Shown: in pieces, positions 53,861-64,000 of the stretch
Numbering within the stretch: the stretch's first letter is position 1
Layout: every line of letters starts with the position of its first letter
DNA from: Thinopyrum elongatum
Taxonomy: Eukaryota; Streptophyta; Magnoliopsida; Poales; Poaceae
NCBI GenBank assembly: GCA_011799875.1
Contig: CM022298.1
Location: 260,083,757-260,147,756, forward strand
Direction of reading: 5' to 3'
DNA length: 64,000 bases
Position numbers and translations under genes: made by a program
Notes under the pieces: model-generated
The model's database searches: none
What the model saw: the letters and a program-made list of their open reading frames with translations, nothing else
What the model was told of the DNA's origin: nothing

Positions 53861-54643
53861 TTGGTGATTGATGACAATATAGGTTAAGTTTTCAACGGGG
53901 ATAAACATATGAAGTGTAAATACTAATATTGAGGAATTTGATTGCAAGATATAGAGGAACTCCCCCTGAAGATGTGCATATTTGAAGAATTTGCTTTGAA
54001 ATAGCAAATGCACATTGTTGAATAATATCATGGAGATCTCCTCCTATATCTTGAAATTCATACACGCATTTATCATATGATATGAAGAATTTGAAATGCA
54101 TGATGAAATATGGTGTCTGACGGAATTCAGCATGCGTGCATTAAGGTACTTGAGGAAATAAGCATGCAGAAAGCAGTTCAAAAGTATCAGACCACCATAG
54201 GACTTAAGTTTACAACTCATCGAAGCAAACACCTCAGAAGAGCAAGAGTTGAAACTTAACAGAAATATAGCCCATATATAAGACCCGCTTGAAGACTAAA
54301 CTCAAATTTCTCCCCCTTTGTCATCGAATGACCAAAAGGGACGAAAAATGAGGACTAACGCCCCTGAAGAATATCATCATCATGTCGATGGAGGAGCGCC
54401 AGCATTGTTGGGGTCGACTATTGAGGTAGGGCCTGCCGCAGTGTCGTTCAAGTCTTCAGCTTCATCCGTCTCACGCGTTGAAGAATATGAACTGGCAACA
54501 AGCTGAGGAACTTTGACTTTCTTGAATTTCTTCGAAGGTGGCTGGGACCAGTCAAAGTCCTGTTGGAAGCCCATCTCCTTGAGTTCTTCAGCACTATGAA
54601 GATTAGACAGAATCGCCCAAGTGCGGTCAAAGACTTCATGCAA
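53861..54643. other. Minus copy 3' noncoding region with internal polypurine motif
   Basis: About 780 bp between the env-position stop and the LTR tract. At 54305-54325 the minus strand reads GACAAAGGGGGAGAAATTTG, a second polypurine motif. Sireviruses are known to carry repeated polypurine tracts of this exact style upstream of the 3' LTR. No gene seen. Confidence 0.7.
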
Positions 54644-56911
54644 CTAGTAGTGATTCTTCTTCACAGTATTTTGAGTGACTATCATGTTCTGAAGAATTGC
54701 ACCAAACTGACGCTTGACCCACTTGTGATTTTGATCAACTTTCTGATGAAGACTAAGGAGAAGTTCACGATTAGTCATCACACGCGGAGCTGTGGCTTGA
54801 GGATGATGTTCTGAAGCTTTGGCGGCAGAATCTTGAGTTGCAGAGTCATCATTGGTGGAATAGGAAGTAGCCTTGCGAAACTGTCCATCCAATGGACGAG
54901 TACCTTCATCAATAACAGCAGCTTTGCCCTTCTCGTCAGCTGAGGAAATAGTCCGTTTGAGGACTTCAATAGGGGGCAAATAGCTGAGATGATTTTGAAA
55001 GTCAGCCATGTAATGAATTGAAGACCTTGATCTGATGAATCTCATGATCCAGGGAGCATAAGGCTTCAACTCAAAAGGTGACAGTGCAGCATTGGCCAAA
55101 GTCCTCATGAAGAAATCGTGGTAGTTGATAGGAATACCGTGAATGATATTGAACAGCAGATTCTTCATAATGCCAACAACTTCTTCATCATCAGAGTTGT
55201 GGCCCTTGATTGGACTGAGGGTTTTGGTCAATATGCGATAGACTGTCCTTGGCACATAGAGCAATTCCTTGACGAGGAATTTTGTCCTTGGAGCTTGGCC
55301 TGGCTTCAAAGGCTTCATCAGCACTTGCATCAGATGATCAGACAGTTCAGGTTCAACATAGAGAAGCCTAGCACCTTCAGTGGGAGGACTGACTGGGACG
55401 GCATGAAGCAATTCAGAGGCCGGTGCTTTGAAATGAGTATTATCGGTCATCCAGTCCAATACCCATGAATTGACATCATCAACATTTCCAGTAATGTGCA
55501 GCGTGGCGAAGAATTGAAGAATGAGTTCTTCATTCCAATCGCAGATGTCGGTGCAGAAATGGAGTAACCCAGCATCATGAAGAACACTGAGGACTGGTGT
55601 GAAGCAGGGCAGCGATTCCATATCTACATGAGGAATTTGCTCATGTTCAAAGATCTTATCCTTATCAACCAACAATGAGGAGTAGAAGTTCATCTGGCTT
55701 GCAGTCCAGAAACGCTTGCGACGAAGACGAGCAGAGTCATAGGGATTGTAGTCAGTGAAGAATATGTGCTCGTTGAAGAAATCCTCAGCATTAAACTTCT
55801 GCTTCTTGGAGTGAGGGTTATGTGGCTTGGGCTGAAGATTAACAGTTGAAGAATTTACAGCCTCTTGAGGTGTAGCCACTGGAGCCACTGGCTGAGGAAT
55901 TTCAGCAGCAGCCTTGGCCTTCATTTCTTCAGACATATGTACATCAGCGCTAGTGATTGGAACTTCTTCAGGTATAGAGTGAAGTGAAGCTTGACGTTCA
56001 TCAGAGCCCGTATGAATTTCTTCAGTTTGCACAGGAGACTGAGGAACATGATGTAGAGGGGTTGTCAGAGGTGAATTGGGGTGATGACTTTCCCAAAAGT
56101 CATCATTCAGAATAGGTGTTGTAGACCCAATATCCACATCCTCATCTTCTTCAGTTCCTTCGACGCCTGCCTCTTCAGCTGTGAACTGAGGCATGGGCGA
56201 TGATACCAGTGGGGTTGAAGGGAAAGTATCCACTTCAATTTCTTCATCCATCTGCTCTGTCGAAGCAGCAGAAGGAATTTCTTCATCAGATTTACTCGGA
56301 ATTTCATATTCCTCACCAAAGGGAATGATCTCCTTTGATGGCATGCTTGATATTGGAACAACATCAATTGGGTTTTCAGATGAACTCCTCAAAGTCTTCA
56401 ATTTCTTGGGGGCTGAAGACTCTGAAGATGCAGATGCTTTCCTTTTCTTCACAGCTGCTCGCTCCGCAGCCTTGGTTTTCTTCGCTTCTGATGCAGAAGG
56501 AAGGTTGATGCTTGTCATCGGTGCAGGAGGAGCAGAGGAAATTGGTTGAATTTCTTCAGGCACAACTGATGCAGTTGCCCTGGCTTGTTCAGATTCCTCA
56601 GGCACAGTAGCAGATGCTTCAACTGGCCTGGATTGCTCTTCAGGCGCAATATTGGAGGTTGCCCTGGCATTTTGTTCAGAGACTGGAATTTCTTCATCAG
56701 CTCTGGCGCTTTCATTTTCTTCAGCAGACTGAACAGATGTTCCAGTCTGAGGAAATTTGGGTTGCGATGAAGCTGCAACACTTGGAGTAAATCCTTTTGC
56801 CATTCTGACGAATCTGACTTTGGCACCTAGCCAATCTGCATGGAATGCATGAAATTCATCACTGAGTGCTTTGATCTCAGCCTGCATAGTCACAAGTTCT
56901 TCAGGAGACAT
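54644..56911 (-). CDS. Sirevirus env-position ORF, part 2 (755 aa)
   Basis: ATG at 56911 (MSPEELVTMQAEIKALSDEF), open to 54644. The first ~330 residues are low-complexity (Pro, Glu, Ser, Ala). The middle contains a globular part: FNAEDFFNEHIFFTDYNPYD, KRFWTASQMNFYSSLLVDKD, LHFCTDICDWNEELILQFFA, LVKELLYVPRTVYRILTKTL, LLFNIIHGIPINYHDFFMRT. The end is a helical stretch (RELLLSLHQKVDQNHKWVKR). It resembles the plant transposon/retrotransposon ORF family with a conserved FY-x-x-L block (recall). I see no signal peptide and no membrane segment, so envelope function is not supported by the sequence. It overlaps the upstream ORF by 11 bases; a one-base change may have split one gene. Confidence 0.7.
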   Translation of the reverse strand: MSPEELVTMQAEIKALSDEFHAFHADWLGAKVRFVRMAKGFTPSVAASSQPKFPQTGTSVQSAEENESARADEEIPVSEQNARATSNIAPEEQSRPVEASATVPEESEQARATASVVPEEIQPISSAPPAPMTSINLPSASEAKKTKAAERAAVKKRKASASSESSAPKKLKTLRSSSENPIDVVPISSMPSKEIIPFGEEYEIPSKSDEEIPSAASTEQMDEEIEVDTFPSTPLVSSPMPQFTAEEAGVEGTEEDEDVDIGSTTPILNDDFWESHHPNSPLTTPLHHVPQSPVQTEEIHTGSDERQASLHSIPEEVPITSADVHMSEEMKAKAAAEIPQPVAPVATPQEAVNSSTVNLQPKPHNPHSKKQKFNAEDFFNEHIFFTDYNPYDSARLRRKRFWTASQMNFYSSLLVDKDKIFEHEQIPHVDMESLPCFTPVLSVLHDAGLLHFCTDICDWNEELILQFFATLHITGNVDDVNSWVLDWMTDNTHFKAPASELLHAVPVSPPTEGARLLYVEPELSDHLMQVLMKPLKPGQAPRTKFLVKELLYVPRTVYRILTKTLSPIKGHNSDDEEVVGIMKNLLFNIIHGIPINYHDFFMRTLANAALSPFELKPYAPWIMRFIRSRSSIHYMADFQNHLSYLPPIEVLKRTISSADEKGKAAVIDEGTRPLDGQFRKATSYSTNDDSATQDSAAKASEHHPQATAPRVMTNRELLLSLHQKVDQNHKWVKRQFGAILQNMIVTQNTVKKNHY

Positions 56912-58070
56912 TGTTCTTCAGAAAACGCTCCTTCTTGTACTGAGCCTTCTTCACCTGCCTGGCCTTTTCAAATTTCCATTTTTCTTCATTTATGAAGGCC
57001 GTCAACATGTGACTTTGACCAGGAGTGAGGTTTAATTCAGGCAAAGGTGTGTTAGGGTTCTTGTGCCATAGATCAATAAAATCAAGGATCTTCCTTGGAT
57101 CCAGCATGAGGGGCACAGCACTTCCTTTGGCTCTAGCGGCCCTTTGTTGTCGATCTCTGATGAGCTCAGCTAATTCTTCATCATCAGCTTCGTCTTCACT
57201 TGACGGAACTTGAAAGGCGACTTGCTTCTTGTGAGGACTTGGCCTTGTGCCTCGTCCAGCAGTGGCCTTTTTCTTCAGCAAGGTCGGAGTTGTTGAAGAC
57301 TGAGGTGGAGCTGAAGAACTTGCAGAGACTCCTGAAGCAATTGAGATTCCAGTAGTCCTTTGGCATGTGGCAAGATGCACAGGTGCTGAGGACTTTGCAG
57401 GAGCAGCTGAGGATTTTGCAACCGAGGGAGTTGGAGCTGCTTTTGAGGAATTTGCTTGAGGAACAGGCCGTGAGGGCATTGCAGCTGAGGAACTTGTCTT
57501 AACAGCTGATTTCTTCAGCATAGCCTTCTTAGGCTTGATAGCAGAGGCCTCAGCGGTGGCAGCAACAGAATCTTCATTGAATTTCCTTACTGCCTCTTTA
57601 GCCACTTTGGCCAGCTTGGCTTGACGCTTAGCCCACTCCTGAGGAAATTCCTCACCTCTTCTGATGCTAGTGGGATCAGCTTCTTGGCCAGGAGCCAATG
57701 GAGGTCTTGGACATGGAGGGTTAACAGCAAATTTCTTCATGTACTTGGGAGTGACATAGCGATATTCCCTCCATTCTCTTGCCCATCTCCTCTCAATCTT
57801 CTGAATGCGCACTTTGCGCTGATTTTTGTTCTCCTTGCCATGAGTTGCTTCATCAGGAGTACAATATTCATCATAGATGTCATCAGGGATCTCAAAAGCA
57901 GTATTTGTTTCTGGCCTCTTTCCTCCCTTCTGAGGTCTTTTACCATCAGCCATTTTCTTCACTTGAGGGTTTTGAACAATCGAATTTTCTGATGAGGTGT
58001 GCAATTTTTCTTCAAGGAACGCTGCAAATGAGTTAAGTTGATGAGAACCTAGAGATTCAGCAGCGGACAT
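56901..58070 (-). CDS. Sirevirus env-position ORF, part 1 (389 aa)
   Basis: The preferred start is ATG 58070 (MSAAESLGSHQLNSFAAFLE), six bases after a predicted splice acceptor (TTCTGTTCACAG); a later ATG at 57953 (MADGKRPQKGG) is possible. It contains basic segments (RKVRIQKIERRWAREWREYR; KKAMLKKSAVKTSSSAAMPS), a Ser/Pro/Ala-rich middle, and an acidic helix (SSEDEADDEELAELIRDRQQ) followed by PRKILDFIDLWHKNPNTPLP. It ends 10 bases inside the next ORF, in a different frame. No membrane segment. Domain identity unknown; position downstream of pol is that of Sirevirus env-like genes. Confidence 0.65.
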   Translation of the reverse strand: MSAAESLGSHQLNSFAAFLEEKLHTSSENSIVQNPQVKKMADGKRPQKGGKRPETNTAFEIPDDIYDEYCTPDEATHGKENKNQRKVRIQKIERRWAREWREYRYVTPKYMKKFAVNPPCPRPPLAPGQEADPTSIRRGEEFPQEWAKRQAKLAKVAKEAVRKFNEDSVAATAEASAIKPKKAMLKKSAVKTSSSAAMPSRPVPQANSSKAAPTPSVAKSSAAPAKSSAPVHLATCQRTTGISIASGVSASSSAPPQSSTTPTLLKKKATAGRGTRPSPHKKQVAFQVPSSEDEADDEELAELIRDRQQRAARAKGSAVPLMLDPRKILDFIDLWHKNPNTPLPELNLTPGQSHMLTAFINEEKWKFEKARQVKKAQYKKERFLKNNVS

Positions 58071-58076
58071 GTGTAC

Positions 58077-58399
58077 CTGTGAACAGAATATAGGTGCGAA
58101 GAGTTTTGGAGAGGTCATATGCGTTCTCAGAAGATTTTCAAAAGTATCAAGTTTGAGGAAGATGACCAGGGGTGTATTGAGGAATTTCACTAAGCATTTT
58201 TGACTTAGGTTCCAGAGTTGTGTAGATTGAAAATCCACACAATTGAGGAATCTTGAAGAAAAACGTTGCTTAGAGAAACAGATCAAGGATAGAAGCAAGT
58301 TGGTGTTTAAGAACATGAAAGTTGAAGAATAAACACCTTTTGAAGATTTTGTGGAAATCATCAGAATCAACAAGGGCAGTAAAAATAAATTTTATTTAC
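58077..58399 (-). other. Predicted 5' intron of the env-position gene
   Basis: On the minus strand the donor is AAGGGTAAATAAA (GT at 58399-58398) and the acceptor is TTCTGTTCACAG (AG at 58078-58077). The intron is AT-rich (323 bp) against a GC-rich exon upstream and a coding exon downstream, as in plant genes. No RNA evidence. Confidence 0.5.
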
Positions 58400-58676
58400 C
58401 CTTGACGAAGAACACGACGAACTGAGAGTGGCAGTGGAGATGTTCGTCCGTTCAGATCTTCCACGCCCTAACTTGGCGATGGAAAACAGCTACGGCGGCG
58501 GCGGAGTGAGGATTTCCGCGGCCGGCGTGAGTACGACGGCGACGAGGTCGAGGCAGTGAAGCTCTTCCTCACCGGCGACGATGGAGTGTAGCGGCGGCGC
58601 TAGGTCTGAGAGCTTGAGCGAGGGAGTAAGATCGAGCGGGGTAAATGAGCTCTGAGGAGGGTGAGGGGTATTTATA
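58400..58676 (-). promoter_or_regulatory. Internal promoter and leader of the env-position gene
   Basis: TATAAATA at 58676-58669 on the minus strand (GCTATAAATACCCCTCACCC), then a CT- and GC-rich leader (GCTCGATCTTACTCCCTCGC ...) up to the predicted donor at 58400. Composition is that of a plant gene 5' UTR and unlike the AT-rich pol around it. Confidence 0.55.
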
Positions 58677-59380
58677 GCAGAGGTGAAAAAACCACTCATC
58701 CGAAGAAAATGGACAAACGTGCCCCTGACCCTTCTCATCCTAGCGACATGTGTCACCCACGAACTGTGAAGTGGAGATCGTGTTAGATCGAGGGTGAATA
58801 GATAAATCTTATCGAGGGATAAGGAACGGTTTGAACGGCAAAAGCCGAAAATTCAGAGAAGAATATTTTAATGTTTCGTTCGCAAATTCTTCAGCTGTCA
58901 AGGACACAGTGAAGACTTTGAACGGGTTTCAAATAGAACGCACATGAAGAATTTGTGAACGGACTGGATTGAGTTTAGAATTGAGGGGGAACGGGTCCGA
59001 TCACATTCACTTAGAAGAAACACAACTTGAAGAATTAGCAATAAGTGAATGTTGTAGAGGACAGAAAACTCAAATATATATATATAGTCAATGAAGAACA
59101 TAGACGGAAAGAGTGAAGATTTTGCAAAGTTGAAGAATTTGCACAATGATGAAAAACTCAAATTTTGAAGATTTTCAACTTTTTGTGGTGGCGTGACCCA
59201 CCGTGTAAGAATGATGATTTCAGACACCGCGTACAATTGTCGTAGGGCTCTGAGAATCAAATTCTTCATTAATTTCTTCACACTTAGAGGGTTAGTCTTC
59301 ATTGATTGAAGAAAAACGTTTCTTCGTGTGTTGCACATCTAAGTCATCAATTTGCATAAGTGTTAGGATGTGTGTCCTTT
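58677..59380. other. Minus copy post-pol spacer
   Basis: Separates pol from the internal promoter. The part 58985-59380 is also present in the plus copy. Contains a short (TA)n run near 59072. No ORF called. Confidence 0.6.
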
Positions 59381-62300
59381 TCAAAGGACATTCGAAGATT
59401 CTAAGGTATTTAGCTCACACCGCAACTTGCTAAATCTCTTCTCATCCAAGGGCTTTGTGAAGATATCCGCTAGCTGTTCTTCAGACTTCACGGGATCAAT
59501 AGAGATGTCACCCTTCAACACATGATCTCGAAGAAAATGATGACGAATCTCGATGTGCTTTGTCTTCGAGTGCTGAACTGGGTTATGAGCAATTTTGATG
59601 GCACTCTCGTTGTCGCAGTAGAGTGGCACATTCTTCACATTGATGCCATAGTCCTTGAGGGTTTGCTTCATCCATAGCAATTGAGCACAGCAAGAACCAG
59701 CAGCAATATACTCAGCTTCAGCAGTAAAGAGTGATACGCAGTTCTGCTTCTTCGAGGGCCAACATACTAAGGATCGTCCGAGGAAATGGCATGTGCCTGA
59801 AGTTAACTTGTGGTCCACACAATCACCGGCATAGTCAGAGTCAGAATATCCAATGAGATCAAAAACCGAGCCCTTGGGATACCATAATCCAAGTGTTGGA
59901 GTGTGAGCTAGATATCGAAGAATATGTTTCACAGCCTTATGGTGTGATTCCTTCGGTGTAGCTTGAAAACAGGCACACATGCAAACACTAAGCATAATAT
60001 CCGGCCTAGATGCACATAGGTACAATAAAGAACCAATCATGGAGCGGTATACCTTTTGATCGAAGTCTATTCCATTTTCATCAGTGCATAGATGGCCATT
60101 TGTGGGCATAGGGATTTTGACGCCTCTGCATTCTTGCATACCAAATTTTCTCAGAACGTCCTAGAGGTATTTCTCTTGAGAAATGAAAATGCCATTATGT
60201 TGTTGACGAATTTGAAGACCTAAGAAGAATTTCAATTCTCCCATCATGGACATTTGATATTCCTCACTCATCATGTAAGCAAATTCGTCACTGTAATGTT
60301 GGTTAGTACAGCCAAAGATAATATCATCAACATATATTTGGCACACGAATAATTCATCATCATAGGTTTTGGTGAAAAGAGTTGGGTCGAGTGAACCGGG
60401 TTTGAAGCCTTTCTTCATGAGGAATTCCTTCAGAGTATCATACCACGCCCGAGGGGCCTGCTTGAGGCCATAGAGGGCCTTATTGAGTCTGAAGACTTTG
60501 TCAGGATGTTTAGGGTCTTCAAAACCTGGGGGTTGAGCAACATATACTTCTTCCTCAAGCTTACCATTGAGGAATGCACTTTTCACATCCATTTGATATA
60601 AGATGATATTATGATGGGTAGCATAAGCAAGCAATATGTGAATAGCCTCAAGTCTAGCAACAGGTGCAAAAGTCTCATCGAAATCAATTCCTTCAACCTG
60701 TGTGTAGCCTTGAGCTACAAGACGAGCCTTGTTCCTCACCACTAGGCCATTTTCATCTTGCTTGTTGCGGTAGATCCATTTGGTACCGATGATATTGTGC
60801 TTGCATGGGTCCGGTCGCTTGACAAGCTCCCACACATTGTTCAGCTTGAATTGATGTAATTCCTCTTGCATTGCTTGAATCCATTCAGGCTCCAGAAATG
60901 CCTCATCAACTTTGGTGGGCTCTGTGATAGAGACGAAAGCAAAATGCCCACAAAAGTTAGATAAATGTGAAGCTTTTGAGCGAGTCAGAGGACCTGGTGC
61001 GTTGATGTCGTTGATGATTCTCTCAATCTGTACTTCATTTGCAACGCGGGGATGAGCAGGTTGACGACTTTGATTTGGCTCAGCATTTTCTTCAGAGCCA
61101 TTTTCTTCAGATGCGCCAGCATGCTGTTCTTCATGTTCTGGAATGATTTCTTCAGCAGATTCTTTGGTAGGAATGACATCCTCAGTAGCTTTGAACTTGA
61201 TGGTTTCCTCAGGCGTCTTTTCATCTAGCACAGGAGGTAGGTGCTCTCTTTGCGAGCCGTTAGTTTCATCGAACCGCACATCTATAGTTTCAACAACCTT
61301 GTTGTGATAGGCATTGAAGACCCTGTAGGTGTCCGAGTCCTTTCCGTAACCAAGCATAAAACCTTCATGTGCTTTCGGTGCAAATTTAGAATTGTGATGT
61401 GGATCTCTAATCCAGCATTTAGCACCGAAGACTTTGAAATAACTCACATTGGGTTTCTTGTCAGTGAGGAGTTCATATGAGGTCTTCTTGAAGAATTTGT
61501 GAAGATATACCCTGTTGATGATGTGGCATGCAGTATCAATTGCCTCAGGCCAGAAGTGACAAGGTGTCTTGTATTCATCAAGCATGGTGCGAGCCATCTC
61601 AACAAGAGTCCTGTTCTTGCGCTCCACAACGCCATTCTGCTGAGGAGTGTATGGGGCAGATAGCTCATGAGTAATACCAAGTTCATCGAGATAGTCATCA
61701 AGACCAGTATTCTTGAACTCAGTCCCATTGTCACTACGTATATGCTTGATCTTCACGCCAAAAATCGTCGAAGCCCTTGAGGAAAATCGTCTGAAGACTT
61801 CCTGCACTTCAGTCTTGTAAGTAATGACATGCACCCATGTGTAACGAGAATAGTCATCAACAATGACAAAGCCATATAGAGATGCTGCATTTGTTAGTGT
61901 GGCATAATGAGTAGGGCCAAAGAGATCCATATGAAGCAATTCAAAAGGACGAGAAGTAATCATGATAGTCTTCGAGGGGTGCTTGGCTCTGGTCATCTTT
62001 CCAGCCTCACAAGCCCCACAAAGATGATCTTTGAGGAATTTGACACCCTCGATGCCAATGACGTGCTTTTTCTTCACGAGCGTGTGTAAGTTCCTCATGC
62101 CAGCATGACCCAGTCGTCGATGCCATAGCCAGCCTTCTGAAGCTTTAGCAAGTAGACAAGTGGCAGGCTGTGGTCCTGCAGAGAAATCAACAATATACAA
62201 GTCTCCTCTCCTAAAGCCTTCGAAGACTTTGGAATTGTCAGATTCCATGAGCACTAAGCAACGATATTTGCCAAAGACAACAACCATATCAAGATCACAA

Positions 62301-62560
62301 AGCATTGAGACAGACATGAGGTTGAATCCGAGGGACTCGACAAGCATGACTTTATCCATGTGTCGATCCTTTGAGATTGCAACCCTACCTAGACCCAATA
62401 CCTTGCTTTTGCCTTTGTCAGCGTAGGTGATATGCTTCAAGTGTGATGGAGATAAAGGAGTGTTCATCAGTAAGCTCTTGTCACCGGTCATGTGATTTGT
62501 ACATCCACTATCGAGGACCCACTCAGTAGCTTTGGGTAAATCATCCTGCAGATGAATTAG
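59381..62560 (-). pseudogene. Maximus minus copy pol: protease, integrase, RT, RNase H
   Basis: Read from about 62560: [20 protein letters not shown] (protease, D-S-G), pre-integrase [19 protein letters not shown], zinc site [14 protein letters not shown] ... CGACEAGKM, integrase core [29 protein letters not shown], variable acidic linker, RT with [40 protein letters not shown] at 60334-60323, and RNase [44 protein letters not shown]. The only break is TAG at 60163-60161, after SQEKYL. Apart from this the pol reading is continuous for over 3 kb. Confidence 0.92.
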
Positions 62561-62784
62561 TGCATCTTACGAACTCATATACTTCAGAGTGAAGAATATG
62601 ACATCAAATTCATCAGACATATCTCATCAATTAAAGCAACATATGTATATATAGCAATGTGAGGACATGAGAAATGAATAAATCATTTCTTCATGATTAG
62701 CTTGCGTCCTTTCAAGCATTTCAGGTCTCCAGCAAATTCTTCAGACGATTTAGTTCGTCTGGAGATCTGACCCTGCATAAGAGA
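62561..62784. other. Gag-pol spacer, minus copy
   Basis: Matches the spacer at 37805-38040 of the plus copy, in inverted orientation, with stops in all frames. Confidence 0.55.
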
Positions 62785-64000
62785 TTAGTTCCTTTTCTTC
62801 ACCACCCACATCTGGAGGGGTGGCAAAGAGTTCATCATTCTGCGAGCTCCATAAGTGAAAGGTGGCATAGACGCCAGACCACTTCGTTTCACATAAGAGG
62901 GGTTAGGGTAAGCATATGAATAAGCAGAGAAATTCTTCGAGGACTTATGAACATAATGATTTGAAGAATAATGCATATATTCATAGCCCTTAGGCTTTCC
63001 CTGCGAAACAGAAGTGTTAGCATGATGATGTTCATGTGAGGACTTTGATCCATGTGAGGAATTTGATTCATATGAAGAATTTGATCTGGGGTTCTTATTC
63101 TTCACAGGTGGTGTCATGAGGACATTCACCTGAAGACTTTCAAGGCACTTTTTGGGAACCCAGATTTTCTTCATAGGGGGACCATTCCTGCAGTTAGATC
63201 CAACATATCTAGCAAATACCTCACCATTCTGATTTTTGAACAGTTTATAGTTGGAGTCAAATGACTCATCAGATGAATATGAGGATTCACAAGTAAAGCC
63301 AGATAAAGTGGATGGATCTACAGGAGGTCCCTTCGCAGCAACCCATGAGGTTTTGGGATACTACTCCGGTTTCCAGTAGGTTCCATCAGCATTGAGTTTC
63401 CTCTCAAAGGCAATACCCTCTTTCCTAGGGTTCCTGTTCAAGATCTGTTTTTTGAGCACATCACAAAGAGTCTGATGCCCTTTGAGGCTTTTGTACATGC
63501 CTGTCACATACAATTCCTTCAACCCTGAATTTTCGTCATTGATACTAGTGGTATCCTCAGATGAGGAATTTGTGACCACAGAGATAGTTGAAGAATTTGC
63601 AGCAATGGAAGCATTTGAACATTCAGGTGAAGAATTAGCAGTTTCACGTTCAATGCATTTCAAGCATGGTGGAAAAAATTCTTCCTGAGCGGAACTGATC
63701 TGTTGAGCAAGCAAAGAATCATTTTCCTTCTGAAGATCTTCATGACTCACCCTTAGCTTCTCAAGATCTTGCTTTCTTTGAAGAAATTCATAAGAAAGCT
63801 TCTCATGATCGGCTAGGAGAGTTTCATGACGACCTTGAAGGTTGTCAAACTTAGACTGTAGTTGCTGAAGATTATCAGTCAGTGTTTGAGTTCGATCCAT
63901 TTCCTCACCTAACAGATCATCGCTTTTATCTAGCATATTTTGAACCTTTTCCAAAGCCTTTTGTTGTTTAACAGCAATATTAGCAAGTTTGGAATAGCTG
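62785..64000 (-). pseudogene. Maximus minus copy gag C-terminal extension (partial)
   Basis: From the right edge: coiled coil MEKVQNMLDKSDDLLGEEMD, TDNLQQLQSKFDNLQGRHET, EKLSYEFLQRKQDLEKLRVS, CLKCIERETANSSPE, LKELYVTGMYKSLKGHQ, then TAG at 63363 after YWKPE. The frame continues as FKNQNGEVFARYVG-type text and the Ser/Tyr/His-rich segment (SSYESNSSHGSKSSHEHH) to the stop at 62785. Gag core and zinc knuckle lie beyond the window. Confidence 0.8.

Larger units (their letters stand above)
52325..64000 (-). mobile_element. Maximus-type Sirevirus, minus copy, continues off right edge
   Basis: Minus-strand order: (5' LTR and gag start off-window) gag, protease-integrase-RT-RNase H, env-position gene, polypurine tracts, 3' LTR 53848-52325. 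It is inserted in the plus-strand Maximus at CCCCT. Better preserved than the plus copy: pol has one nonsense codon and the visible gag C-terminus one. Confidence 0.9.

Noticed and set aside
55118..55468. Plus-strand ORF opposite the env-position gene
   Set aside because: Opposite a 755-codon open frame with globular sequence; no independent support.
54644..58070. A true retroviral envelope gene
   Set aside because: No signal peptide, membrane span or fusion-like segment visible. The env label is positional only.
1..64000. CRISPR array, bacterial operon, riboswitch or Rho-independent terminator
   Set aside because: Plant nuclear transposon sequence. The regular repeats are a ~500-bp tandem array and CACTA subterminal motifs, not spaced short palindromes.

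Overview
The window looks like intergenic heterochromatin of a large grass genome, most likely a Triticeae species (wheat, barley, rye or Aegilops group). Almost every base belongs to nested transposable elements: Ty3/gypsy elements of the Tat type, Ty1/copia Sirevirus elements of the Maximus type, CACTA-like DNA transposons and a short Athila-like piece. A plastid-derived insert carries an rps15 tail. The organism call is inference from element types and nesting style. I see no intact single-copy host gene and no tRNA gene.

Left third (1-13,626). A decayed gypsy integrase (86-921) is followed by an antisense ORF (1567-1989) and a broken hypothetical gene (2247-2965, minus). A tandem array with a unit of about 500 bp starts at 3335. 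It is interrupted by a chimeric plastid insert (23S rRNA piece joined to the rps15 3' end, 3842-4238) and by a CACTA-like element (5784-9021) with TTT on both sides. That element carries two head-to-head, intron-containing B3-domain genes. A second CACTA-like segment (9259-12844) carries an Ala-rich gene and a GRF-zinc-finger gene, both broken. An Athila-like fragment fills 12845-13626.

Middle (13,627-33,693). Four copies of one Tat-type gypsy group occur in the whole window; three are here. Copy A (13627-21420, minus) has an intact 5' LTR, has lost most of gag/protease and keeps only a stub of 3' LTR. Copy D (21421-24738) is reduced to LTR, primer-binding site, the 3' noncoding part and LTR. 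It shares its right LTR with full-length copy B (23824-33693), giving LTR-internal-LTR-internal-LTR. Copy C (38429-49102) is complete, with 906-bp LTRs and the target duplication ACATG.

Right half (33,694-64,000). A plus-strand Maximus-type Sirevirus starts inside copy B's 3' LTR. Its pol gene is split by gypsy copy C. A second, minus-strand Maximus (52325 to beyond the window) is inserted into its 3' part. The minus copy retains an almost continuous pol and a large env-position gene with its own TATA box, GC-rich leader and a predicted 5' intron.

Most notable signal: all four Tat-type copies carry, between pol and the 3' LTR and on the opposite strand, an ORF encoding an RG-rich basic N-terminus, a B3-like DNA-binding domain and an acidic Ser/Asp/Glu tail. 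Each has a TATA-like box about 69-70 bp upstream of the ATG. The same window holds B3 genes in an unrelated DNA transposon. The elements therefore look like vehicles for transcription-factor-like genes.
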